Origin: Sideroxydans sp. | GTDB taxonomy: Bacteria; Pseudomonadota; Gammaproteobacteria; Burkholderiales; Gallionellaceae | Reading direction: 5' to 3' | DNA: 5,226 bases | Assembly (NCBI GenBank): GCA_020057805.1 | Contig: JAGVFD010000157.1 | Span: forward strand, 1 to 5,226 | Shown: positions 1-5,226 of the stretch, piece after piece | Position numbering within the stretch: position 1 is the stretch's first letter | How the letters are laid out: each line of letters opens with the position of its first letter | Position numbers and translations under genes: made by a program | The notes under the pieces: generated by a model | Told to the model about the DNA's origin: nothing | Database searches by the model: none | Seen by the model: the letters and a program-made list of their open reading frames with translations, nothing else

Positions 1-444
1 CACGGTGTGCTGCGCTTTGAGTGCAGCACTGGCGGCGGGCGTATTGGGCAACACCTCGCCTAAAATAGGCTTGAGCGCAGGCACACCATACAAAAACAAC
101 GCGCAGTACAACACAATGGCTAACAGCAGATTCGCCAGTGGCCCCGCCACCACAATGGCCATGCGTTGCAACACGGACTTGCGATTAAATGTACGTGATA
201 ATTCGTGCGGTGCAACGTCGCCTTCACGTTCATCGAGCATTTTGACGTAGCCCCCCAAAGGAATGGCCGATACCACCCACTCGGTTTCGCCGTTCTCAAA
301 ACGTTTGGCGTAAATGACTTTGCCGAAACCTAAAGAGAAGCGCAGCACTTTCACATTGCACCAGCGCGCCACGAGGTAATGCCCGTATTCATGGAACACT
401 ACCAGCACCACGATGGCGACTATAAAAGCAAGCAGTGTCAGCAT
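1..444 (-). CDS. rseP: RseP site-2 zinc metalloprotease, N-terminal part (3' end beyond window)
   Basis: This is an intramembrane zinc metalloprotease of the inner membrane. In the known family it makes the second cut in anti-sigma factor RseA, releasing sigma-E, and clears leftover signal peptides. The frame is open from the ATG at 444 to the window edge, giving 148 residues. Residues 2-17 are a hydrophobic segment running into the zinc motif HEYGH at 18-22 (His18 and His22 as ligands, Glu19 catalytic). A conserved [11 protein letters not shown] stretch follows at 59-69, then a second membrane segment at about 94-119 containing GPLAN (101-105). From about 121 the first PDZ domain begins and is cut off. 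The LDG-type third zinc-ligand motif should lie outside the window. The start overlaps the end of dxr by 7 nt and has only a weak GGA ribosome site (452-454). In its frame the only other upstream start is a TTG, just after a stop at 457-459. Family assignment is firm. Confidence 0.96.
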   Translation of the reverse strand, partial: MLTLLAFIVAIVVLVVFHEYGHYLVARWCNVKVLRFSLGFGKVIYAKRFENGETEWVVSAIPLGGYVKMLDEREGDVAPHELSRTFNRKSVLQRMAIVVAGPLANLLLAIVLYCALFLYGVPALKPILGEVLPNTPAASAALKAQHTV

Positions 445-1613
445 TTCGCTATCCAATCACTTGCAACGCAACGTGCCGTAGCATCCGCATCCAACACATC
501 TTGCAAAGCCGTCACTTCGCACCGCGTAACGCTACCTAATACCGATTCAATTAAACGAGGGATATCGAGGAAGGCAATGCGTTGATCCAAGAAAGCCGCG
601 ACCGCCACTTCATTCGCGGCATTCAGCAAGGCAGGCACCGTCCCGCCCGCACGCAAGGCTTGATAGGCCAAGCTCAAACAAGGGAAGCGCTCAAAGTCAG
701 GCGCAATAAAATCAAATTTAGCAATTTGAAATAAATCGAGGGGCGCGACACCCGAGTCAATACGCTCTGGATAGGCCAAGGCATAGGCAATCGGCGTGCG
801 CATATCAGGATTGCCCAATTGCGCCAACACCGAGCCATCCACGTATTGCACCATCGAATGAATCACGCTCTGCGGATGCACGACCACTTGAATGTCATCA
901 GCGGGCACGTTAAACAACCAATGCGCCTCAATGACTTCCAGCCCTTTGTTCATCATGCTGGCAGAGTCCACCGAAATTTTGCGCCCCATACTCCAGTTGG
1001 GATGTGCGCAGGCTTGGTCAGGCGTGACGTGTTGCAGTTGCGATAGCGGGGTATTACGGAAAGGACCGCCGGATGCGGTGAGCAAAATTTTACTCACCCC
1101 GCTGGCTCGCATGTCGCCCGTGTAATTGGATGGCAGCGATTGGAAAATAGCGTTATGTTCACTATCAATCGGTAACAAGGCAGACCCACTGGCGTGAATG
1201 GCTTCCATAAATAAATGGCCTGCCAACACCAACGTTTCTTTATTGGCCAACATGATTTTTTTGCTGGCACGCGCCGCGGCCAAGGTGGGCGGCATACCCG
1301 CCGCGCCCACAATCGCCGCCATTACCGCATCCACATTGGGCAATGTCGCCACTTTTTCTAATGCGGCCGTGCCATACAACACAGTGGTATCAAGGTCACT
1401 GGTTTGAATGCGTGCCGTCAAACGCGCACAAGCGGACTCGTCTAACAACACAGCATATTGAGGGTTGAATTGCAGGCATTGCGCAAACAGCAATTCATCT
1501 TGCTGGTTTGCGGTGAGGGCAATAATTTTGTATTTGTCAGGATGCCGTGCCACCACATCCAGCGTGCTTTTGCCGATGCTCCCCGTTGCGCCCAGAACGG
1601 TTAAGCCTTGCAC
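438..1613 (-). CDS. dxr: 1-deoxy-D-xylulose 5-phosphate reductoisomerase
   Basis: This cytosolic enzyme converts DXP to 2-C-methyl-D-erythritol 4-phosphate with NADPH and a divalent metal, the committed step of MEP-pathway isoprenoid synthesis. At 391 aa it is close to the 398 aa of E. coli. The NADPH motif GATGSIG is at residues 8-14 and ANKET at 123-127. The metal ligands are Asp150, Glu152 and Glu226 (E. coli D150, E152, E231). Substrate-binding Ser181, His204, Ser217, Asn222 and Lys223 are all visible in [16 protein letters not shown] and [12 protein letters not shown]. The flexible-loop Trp is W207, and [12 protein letters not shown] at 331-342 opens the C-terminal region. The start is GTG: a TAA lies two codons upstream in frame, and the nucleotide fold begins only seven residues in, so no other start fits. 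The GTG shares its first base with the cdsA TAG stop. Its product feeds the precursors used by UppS. No active-site residue appears missing. Confidence 0.97.
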   Translation of the reverse strand: MQGLTVLGATGSIGKSTLDVVARHPDKYKIIALTANQQDELLFAQCLQFNPQYAVLLDESACARLTARIQTSDLDTTVLYGTAALEKVATLPNVDAVMAAIVGAAGMPPTLAAARASKKIMLANKETLVLAGHLFMEAIHASGSALLPIDSEHNAIFQSLPSNYTGDMRASGVSKILLTASGGPFRNTPLSQLQHVTPDQACAHPNWSMGRKISVDSASMMNKGLEVIEAHWLFNVPADDIQVVVHPQSVIHSMVQYVDGSVLAQLGNPDMRTPIAYALAYPERIDSGVAPLDLFQIAKFDFIAPDFERFPCLSLAYQALRAGGTVPALLNAANEVAVAAFLDQRIAFLDIPRLIESVLGSVTRCEVTALQDVLDADATARCVASDWIAKC

Positions 1614-2443
1614 TAGTTAATTCCTTGCAAAAGCAATGCCAATGCGGCAAGTGGTAACGTTGAAGTGAGTGCATCAATGCGATCCAGCAAACCACCATGC
1701 CCGGGCAGCAAGGTGCCGCTGTCTTTTACTCCCGCTTGGCGCTTAATGGCGGATTCGAACAAATCGCCCATCACCGCTAACACAACCCACCACCATGCGG
1801 TAAGCATTAACGCAGGGAGCATTTGTAGACGCGAAAACTCGGCGCTAAACGTCCACACCAAAGCCACATAAATAGACACGCCGGCTATCGCGCCAGCCAC
1901 ACCTTCCCATGTTTTTCCGGGACTGATGCTGGGAGCGAGTTTTGTCTTACCAAATTTGCGCCCCGCAAAATAGGCGGCGCTATCGGCAACCCACACCAAG
2001 CCCATCACAAACAGCAACACCCACGGACTCGGCACAGCTTCCCGTAAATCAATCATGGCCAGCCCAGTCGGAATAAGCACCATCCATCCCACCCATGCCA
2101 TCAATAACGGCTGCTTCACTTGCAGCCCCAGCATCAACCAAGCAGGAACCACCACTAGCCACAGCACCGCAGAGAAGAGATACACAATTAGATGCGTGGT
2201 GAGTTGTTGCTGTGCACTGCTATTGGCATCTAATGCCAATAAGGCGAGCATAAAAACAAGCGTCAGCGCCCAGTATATTTTTGCATTGAGACTCGACAGT
2301 ACGGACAAGCGCGCCCATTCGGCAGCACCCTGCATCACCATCACTAACACCAACACGGACCAAGCCAGCGGCGGTAAATAAAACAGCGCAGCGAGCAATA
2401 GCACCAACATAATGATTGCGGTAATGACGCGAGATTTAAGCAT
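1613..2443 (-). CDS. cdsA: Phosphatidate cytidylyltransferase (CDP-diglyceride synthase)
   Basis: This integral inner-membrane enzyme makes CDP-diacylglycerol from phosphatidic acid and CTP, the branch-point donor for all bacterial phospholipids. It has 276 aa and is mostly hydrophobic, with likely membrane segments near residues 8-24, 28-40, 58-71, 84-106, 114-131, 141-158, 183-198, 209-226 and 258-272. The family signature is complete at 231-257: SAIKR, then KDSG, then [11 protein letters not shown]. Conserved acidic residues Asp227, Asp241, Asp254 and Asp257 lie in or next to it, some of which bind the metal in the family. A second conserved block, [14 protein letters not shown] followed by SPGKTWEG, covers 153-181. 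The ATG at 2443 overlaps the end of uppS by 8 nt and has AAAGG at 2452-2456, 8 nt upstream. The gene ends in TAG shared by one base with the dxr start. Function is confident from the signature and the neighbours. Confidence 0.96.
   Translation of the reverse strand: MLKSRVITAIIMLVLLLAALFYLPPLAWSVLVLVMVMQGAAEWARLSVLSSLNAKIYWALTLVFMLALLALDANSSAQQQLTTHLIVYLFSAVLWLVVVPAWLMLGLQVKQPLLMAWVGWMVLIPTGLAMIDLREAVPSPWVLLFVMGLVWVADSAAYFAGRKFGKTKLAPSISPGKTWEGVAGAIAGVSIYVALVWTFSAEFSRLQMLPALMLTAWWWVVLAVMGDLFESAIKRQAGVKDSGTLLPGHGGLLDRIDALTSTLPLAALALLLQGIN
1621..1626 (-). promoter_or_regulatory. Shine-Dalgarno site deciding the dxr GTG start
   Basis: The minus strand reads AAGGAA here, 7 nt before the GTG at 1613-1611. 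It lies within the last codons of cdsA. It supports the non-ATG start of dxr and suggests that ribosomes ending cdsA at the overlapping TAG can restart on dxr. Confidence 0.75.
2221..2241. repeat. Perfect 9 bp inverted repeat inside cdsA
   Basis: The arms tattggcat (2221-2229) and atgccaata (2233-2241) are exact reverse complements with a 3 nt centre. They fall on the cdsA codons for the LALDAN region near residues 68-73, between two predicted membrane segments. It could be an mRNA hairpin or a palindromic protein site (TTGGCA, 5 nt, TGCCAA), or chance. Only the symmetry is certain. Confidence 0.45.
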
Positions 2444-3200
2444 TCGATTCGCCTTTCAATTGTTCACTGGTGCGGCCAAAACGGCGCTCTCGTTGCTGAT
2501 AAGACTGAAGCGCTGCTTCTAATTCTTTGCTGCCAAAATCTGGCCACAAAATATCCGTGAAATACAGCTCGGTATAAGCCAATTGCCACAACAAAAAATT
2601 GCTGATGCGCTGCTCGCCACCAGTCCGAATAAATAAATCCGGCTCGGGCGCGTAGTGCATAGATAGATAGGGAGTGAGTTCTTCTTCGCCGAAAGCGGTA
2701 GCGCGCGCTGGATGCGCCAAACTTAAGGCGTGCATGGCCTGCATGATGTCCCAGCGCCCACCGTAATTGGCGGCGATGGTTAGCGTTAGACCTGTGTTGT
2801 TAGCGGTCAGTTGTTCTGCGTGTTCGATGTATTGCACCAGCTTTGCATCAAAGCGAGTGCGGTCACCGATAATTTTTAGGCGAATGTTGTTCTTGTGCAT
2901 ATTGGATATTTCCATTTCCAACATCTTCAAAAACAACTGCATCAGAAACGAAACTTCATCCGCAGGACGCCGCCAATTTTCGCTACTGAAGGCAAACAGG
3001 GTGAGGTATTCAACGCCCATTTTGCGGCACGATTTAATCATCTCGCGCACCGACTCCACACCGCGCTGATGCCCCATCACGCGCGGCATAAAACGCTTCT
3101 TCGCCCAACGTCCATTGCCATCCATGATGATGGCAATATGACGCGGCACAACAGCAATGTCGGGGATAGTGCGGGTGGAGCTAAAAAATGGCAGCGCCAT
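2436..3200 (-). CDS. uppS: Di-trans,poly-cis-undecaprenyl diphosphate synthase
   Basis: This cytosolic cis-prenyltransferase adds isopentenyl diphosphate units to farnesyl diphosphate. The C55 product is the carrier lipid for peptidoglycan and other surface glycans. It has 254 aa, against 253 in E. coli. The catalytic region HIAIIMDGNGRWAKKR contains Asp27 (E. coli Asp26). His44 follows, then FSSENW at 71-76, NYGGRWDI at 145-152, and the diphosphate-binding RTGGEQRISNFLLWQ at 192-206 with Arg192, Glu196, Arg198 and Ser200. Glu211 matches E. coli Glu213, the metal ligand region. The ATG at 3200 lies 11 nt after the frr stop. An AAGG site (3210-3213) that includes the end of that stop sits 9 nt before it. 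The 3' end overlaps cdsA by 8 nt. C55 chain length is inferred from family and context, not read directly from the sequence. Confidence 0.97.
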   Translation of the reverse strand: MALPFFSSTRTIPDIAVVPRHIAIIMDGNGRWAKKRFMPRVMGHQRGVESVREMIKSCRKMGVEYLTLFAFSSENWRRPADEVSFLMQLFLKMLEMEISNMHKNNIRLKIIGDRTRFDAKLVQYIEHAEQLTANNTGLTLTIAANYGGRWDIMQAMHALSLAHPARATAFGEEELTPYLSMHYAPEPDLFIRTGGEQRISNFLLWQLAYTELYFTDILWPDFGSKELEAALQSYQQRERRFGRTSEQLKGESNA

Positions 3201-3211
3201 AATGATTGGCC

Positions 3212-3769
3212 TTATACCGCCATCAACTCAACTTCTTTGACCTGCAATGCCTTCTCAATTTCTAACACAAAGCGATCTGTAAATTTCTGTACATCCTCTT
3301 GCGCACGACGCTCGTCATCCTCGCTAATCGCTTTGTCTTTGAGCAACTTCTTCAACTGCTCATTGGCATCTCGACGAATATTGCGCACCGCCACTTTGGC
3401 ATTTTCAGATTCGCCCTTTACCACTTTAATTAAGTCGCGACGACGCTCTTCGGACAACATTGGCATCGGCACACGAATCACATCGCCATTGGTTGACGGA
3501 TTTAAGCCGAGATCCGCGTCACGAATCGCTTTTTCAATCGTCCCAATCATTTTTTTCTCAAAAGGCTGCACACCGATGGTTCGCGCATCCATCAAGGTGA
3601 CACTTGCGATTTGATTCACCTGCGTCGGGCTACCGTAATAGTCCACCGTAACATGATCCAATATGCCTGCATGAGCACGTCCTGTACGCACCTTGCCGAA
3701 ATCCGCCTTCAGCGCTTCCAGCGATTTACTCATTTTTTGTTCGACGTTTTTTTTGATGTCAGCAATCAT
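3212..3769 (-). CDS. frr: Ribosome recycling factor
   Basis: RRF acts in the cytosol with EF-G to split the post-termination 70S complex so that subunits can be reused. The protein has 185 aa, the same as E. coli. Domain I, a three-helix bundle, is formed by the N- and C-terminal helices. The [11 protein letters not shown] region (28-38) leads into domain II, with [14 protein letters not shown] at 44-57 and the [18 protein letters not shown] stretch at 86-103. The second long helix carries VRNIRRDAN at 128-136, including Arg132, equivalent to a functionally important Arg of E. coli [21 protein letters not shown] at 148-165 is typical. The ATG at 3769 is preceded by a good GGAG site (3777-3780) with 7 nt spacing. 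Unlike its neighbours, frr has a real leader (114 nt after pyrH) with a possible promoter. An A8 run covers codons 6-8. Confidence 0.98.
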   Translation of the reverse strand: MIADIKKNVEQKMSKSLEALKADFGKVRTGRAHAGILDHVTVDYYGSPTQVNQIASVTLMDARTIGVQPFEKKMIGTIEKAIRDADLGLNPSTNGDVIRVPMPMLSEERRRDLIKVVKGESENAKVAVRNIRRDANEQLKKLLKDKAISEDDERRAQEDVQKFTDRFVLEIEKALQVKEVELMAV

Positions 3770-3785
3770 TTTTGTTCTCCATCAA

Positions 3786-3881
3786 GGATGACTCTAATAA
3801 TTCAAGTTTTTAAGCTAGGCAAGGAATGATTTTTTTTGAGTAACGCAGCATAGCAACGAAAGTTGGATTAGAGCATCATCC
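3786..3881 (-). repeat. Long-range imperfect inverted repeat spanning the pyrH-frr spacer
   Basis: On the plus strand the arm at 3786-3798 (ggatgactctaat) is the reverse complement of the arm at 3867-3881 (attagagcatcatcc), apart from a 2 nt bulge in the second arm. In the mRNA this gives 7 bp plus 6 bp of pairing around a 68 nt loop. One arm begins just after the pyrH stop and the other ends 5 nt upstream of the frr ribosome site. The complementarity is read directly from the sequence; any function is inferred. Confidence 0.5.
3794..3822 (-). promoter_or_regulatory. Candidate sigma-70 promoter for frr and downstream genes
   Basis: On the minus strand TTGCCT (3822-3817) and TATTAG (3799-3794) stand 17 nt apart, each matching 4 of 6 consensus bases. 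An A8 tract at 3837-3830, just upstream of the -35 box, could serve as an UP-like element. Transcription would start near 3787, leaving about 18 nt before the frr ATG, which includes the GGAG site. The position fits the only sizeable gap in the cluster, and frr has its own promoter in E. coli. The box matches are modest and AT-rich spacers give such matches by chance, so this is tentative. Confidence 0.35.
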
Positions 3882-3883
3882 AA
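3863..3883 (-). repeat. Short hairpin directly after the pyrH stop codon
   Basis: The 6 bp arms ttggat (3863-3868) and atccaa (3878-3883) flank a 9 nt loop, starting at the base next to the pyrH TGA. No U-run follows in the transcript, so it does not look like an intrinsic terminator. It shares bases with one arm of the long-range repeat at 3786-3881, so the two folds exclude each other. Its stability alone is probably low. Confidence 0.35.
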
Positions 3884-4603
3884 TCAATCACAGTACACGA
3901 GTGTTCCTTCATCCTGCCCCATCACCACACGCTTTAGCGCACCTTCCTTGAAGATACTGAATACGATGATAGGTAATTTCTGGTCTCGACACAGCGTCAG
4001 CGCTGTCGAGTCCATCACTTTCAAATCTTTGCCAATCGCCTCATCAAAACTCACTTTTTGATAGCGCGTTGCAGTCTTGTCTTTCTTGGGATCGGCGGTA
4101 TAAACGCCATCCACCTTGGTCGCTTTAATCACGACTTCGGCATCCATCTCAACACCGCGTAAAGCGGCGGCGGTGTCAGTGGTGAAAAACGGGCTACCAA
4201 TACCTGCCGCAAAAATCACCACTTTGCCGTCTTCCAAATAACGCAATGCTTTGCCACGAATAAACGGCTCGGCAACCTGCTCCAAACTCAAGGCAGATTG
4301 AACACGGCAGTCCAATCCGGAACGCTTCATCGCATCTTGCAGCGCCATCGAGTTCATCACAGTTGCCAACATGCCCATGTAATCAGCGGTTGCTCTATCC
4401 ATCCCTTCAGCCGCTGGCGCAACGCCTCGGAAGATATTGCCACCACCCACCACCATCGCCACCTCTACACCCAACTCCGACACTTCTTTAATCTCGGCCA
4501 CGATACGTTCAATAACAGCACGGTTTATCCCGTAGCTATCATCGCCCATCAGGGCTTCGCCGGAAAGTTTAAGTAGGATGCGTTTGTAGGCGGGAGTAGT
4601 CAT
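3884..4603 (-). CDS. pyrH: UMP kinase (uridylate kinase)
   Basis: This cytosolic hexameric kinase of the amino-acid-kinase fold phosphorylates UMP to UDP with ATP, supplying all downstream pyrimidine nucleotides. It has 239 aa, against 241 in E. coli. KLSGEAL at 12-18 and GGGNIFRG at 53-60 form the nucleotide and phosphate sites. [12 protein letters not shown] at 73-84 carries Asp74, matching UMP-contacting Asp77 of E. coli. [16 protein letters not shown] at 160-175 is the ATP-side motif, and MGQDEGTLV closes the protein. The UMP loop at 134-142 reads GIGSPFFTT where E. coli and most relatives I recall have GTGNPFFTT, so two contact positions differ (Ile135, Ser137). The ATG at 4603 lies 6 nt after the tsf stop, with AAAGG at 4614-4618 inside the end of tsf, so it is probably cotranscribed and coupled with tsf. 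A 114 nt spacer separates it from frr. Confidence 0.97.
   Translation of the reverse strand: MTTPAYKRILLKLSGEALMGDDSYGINRAVIERIVAEIKEVSELGVEVAMVVGGGNIFRGVAPAAEGMDRATADYMGMLATVMNSMALQDAMKRSGLDCRVQSALSLEQVAEPFIRGKALRYLEDGKVVIFAAGIGSPFFTTDTAAALRGVEMDAEVVIKATKVDGVYTADPKKDKTATRYQKVSFDEAIGKDLKVMDSTALTLCRDQKLPIIVFSIFKEGALKRVVMGQDEGTLVYCD
3985..4010 (-). repeat. GC-rich hairpin inside the 3' part of pyrH
   Basis: The arms ctcgac (3985-3990) and gtcgag (4005-4010) pair. After a 2 nt bulge (3991-3992), agcg (3993-3996) pairs with cgct (4001-4004) around a 4 nt loop. This makes 10 bp in total. It lies over the codons for the [10 protein letters not shown] stretch near residue 200. No U-run follows, so it is not a terminator, and it may simply reflect codon choice. 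Confidence 0.4.
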
Positions 4604-4609
4604 GGTTTT

Positions 4610-5226
4610 TTAGCCTTTCTTCATAGAAGCAGCAACAGCAGCTACTTCAGCTGCGTAGTCTTCCACTTTCTTCTCAATACCTTCACCCACGATGAACATC
4701 TTGAATGCCGTCACGGTCGCGCCCTTGCTCTTCAGCAATTGCTCGATGGTTTGCTTGCCGTCTTCCGCTTTCACGAATACTTGGCCCAGCAAAGTAACTT
4801 CTTTCAAGAACTTCTGCACAGTACCTTCAGCAATCTTTTCCAACATCGCTTCTGGCTTGCCAGACTCTTTAGCTTTCTCTATAGCGATGCGGCGTTCAGT
4901 TGCGATGTCCTCTGGATTCACGCCAGACGAATCAACCGACTTAGGCTTGCTTGCAGCGATATGCATCGCCAAGTCTTTACCCAATGTCTCGTCGCCGCCG
5001 GTGTAATTCACCATCACACCAATTTTGCTGCCGTGCAGATAAGTCGCCAGCTTGCCCGTCGTGGTGTAGCACTCGAAACGACGCACCGTGATGTTCTCAC
5101 CCAGCTTCATTACCAAAGCCTTACGCACCTCTTCAACTGAACCCACACCATTCACCAACGCCAGTGCAGCTAACGCTTCTGCATCAGCAGGCGCGCCTTG
5201 AGCAACGGTTTGCGCTACGTTTTTAG
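4610..5226 (-). CDS. tsf: Elongation factor Ts, C-terminal part (5' end beyond window)
   Basis: EF-Ts is the guanine nucleotide exchange factor that removes GDP from EF-Tu in the cytosol. The frame is open from the window edge to the TAA at 4612-4610, giving 204 complete residues. Compared with E. coli (283 aa), about 85-90 N-terminal residues are missing. These include the N-terminal domain with its EF-Tu-contacting TDFV signature. Present are the end of the first core subdomain (GENITVRRF, then HGSKIGV), the second core subdomain starting with MHIAASKP, and the helical coiled-coil hairpin region around [35 protein letters not shown] and the C-terminal [18 protein letters not shown] follow. 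A TTG at 5158 in the same frame is an internal Leu, not a start, because homologous sequence continues upstream. It is the most upstream gene of the cluster here, and rpsB is expected beyond the edge. Confidence 0.97.
   Translation of the reverse strand, partial: KNVAQTVAQGAPADAEALAALALVNGVGSVEEVRKALVMKLGENITVRRFECYTTTGKLATYLHGSKIGVMVNYTGGDETLGKDLAMHIAASKPKSVDSSGVNPEDIATERRIAIEKAKESGKPEAMLEKIAEGTVQKFLKEVTLLGQVFVKAEDGKQTIEQLLKSKGATVTAFKMFIVGEGIEKKVEDYAAEVAAVAASMKKG

Noticed and set aside
451..459. 9 nt atccaatca shared with 3878-3886
   Set aside because: One copy encodes the Dxr C-terminus (Asp-Trp-Ile) and the other spans the pyrH stop. A 9 nt match between two sites in 5 kb is expected by chance.
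2055..2381. Plus-strand open frame of 108 codons opposite cdsA
   Set aside because: It is antisense to a membrane protein gene with a complete family signature, and has no ribosome site or motif of its own.
2895..3614. A 239-codon plus-strand open frame opposite uppS and frr
   Set aside because: It lies antisense to two clearly conserved genes, has no recognisable motif, and its composition is that of a complement frame.
3863..3883. Rho-independent terminator after pyrH
   Set aside because: The stem is only 6 bp and AT-rich, and the transcript has no U-run after it. The T8 seen on the plus strand at 3830-3837 is A8 in the transcript.
4739..5140. Plus-strand open frame of 133 codons opposite tsf
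   Set aside because: It is a shadow of the conserved tsf reading frame, with no start context or family resemblance.
5156..5158. TTG as the start of a 182 aa tsf
   Set aside because: The frame stays open to the window edge, and EF-Ts-like sequence continues upstream of it. The gene is simply cut by the window.

Overview
The window is a dense minus-strand gene cluster. In transcription order (right to left) it holds tsf (5' end cut off), pyrH, frr, uppS, cdsA, dxr and rseP (3' end cut off). This order is a well-known conserved block in Beta- and Gammaproteobacteria, where rpsB normally precedes tsf and bamA follows rseP. Protein wording, for example the EF-Ts C-terminus with VGEGIEKK and AAEVAA and the style of UppS and PyrH, together with a GC content that looks near 50%, suggests a betaproteobacterium. 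That placement is an inference from memory of family sequences, not from a search.

Layout: 4610-5226 is the C-terminal two thirds of elongation factor Ts. 3884-4603 is UMP kinase, starting 6 nt after the tsf stop. 3770-3883 is a 114 nt spacer, the only real intergenic gap. 3212-3769 is ribosome recycling factor. 2436-3200 is undecaprenyl diphosphate synthase, 11 nt downstream of frr. 1613-2443 is CDP-diglyceride synthase, overlapping uppS by 8 nt. 438-1613 is DXP reductoisomerase, whose GTG start shares one base with the cdsA TAG stop. 1-444 is the N-terminal 148 residues of the site-2 protease RseP, overlapping dxr by 7 nt. No stretch over 300 bases lacks a gene.

The genes join translation (EF-Ts recycles EF-Tu, RRF recycles ribosomes), pyrimidine nucleotide supply (UMP to UDP) and envelope building. 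Dxr makes MEP for isoprenoid synthesis, UppS uses the resulting isoprenoid precursors to build the undecaprenyl carrier lipid, CdsA makes CDP-diacylglycerol for phospholipids, and RseP handles envelope stress signalling. From uppS to rseP the genes overlap or nearly touch, so translational coupling is likely. The pyrH-frr spacer is where the block changes character. It carries a candidate sigma-70 promoter and two inverted repeats that cannot both form at once.

This is an ordinary housekeeping region. I see no mobile element, CRISPR array, RNA gene or undescribed multi-gene system. The points worth a second look are the pyrH-frr leader structure, an altered UMP-binding loop in PyrH, and two compact hairpins inside coding sequence.
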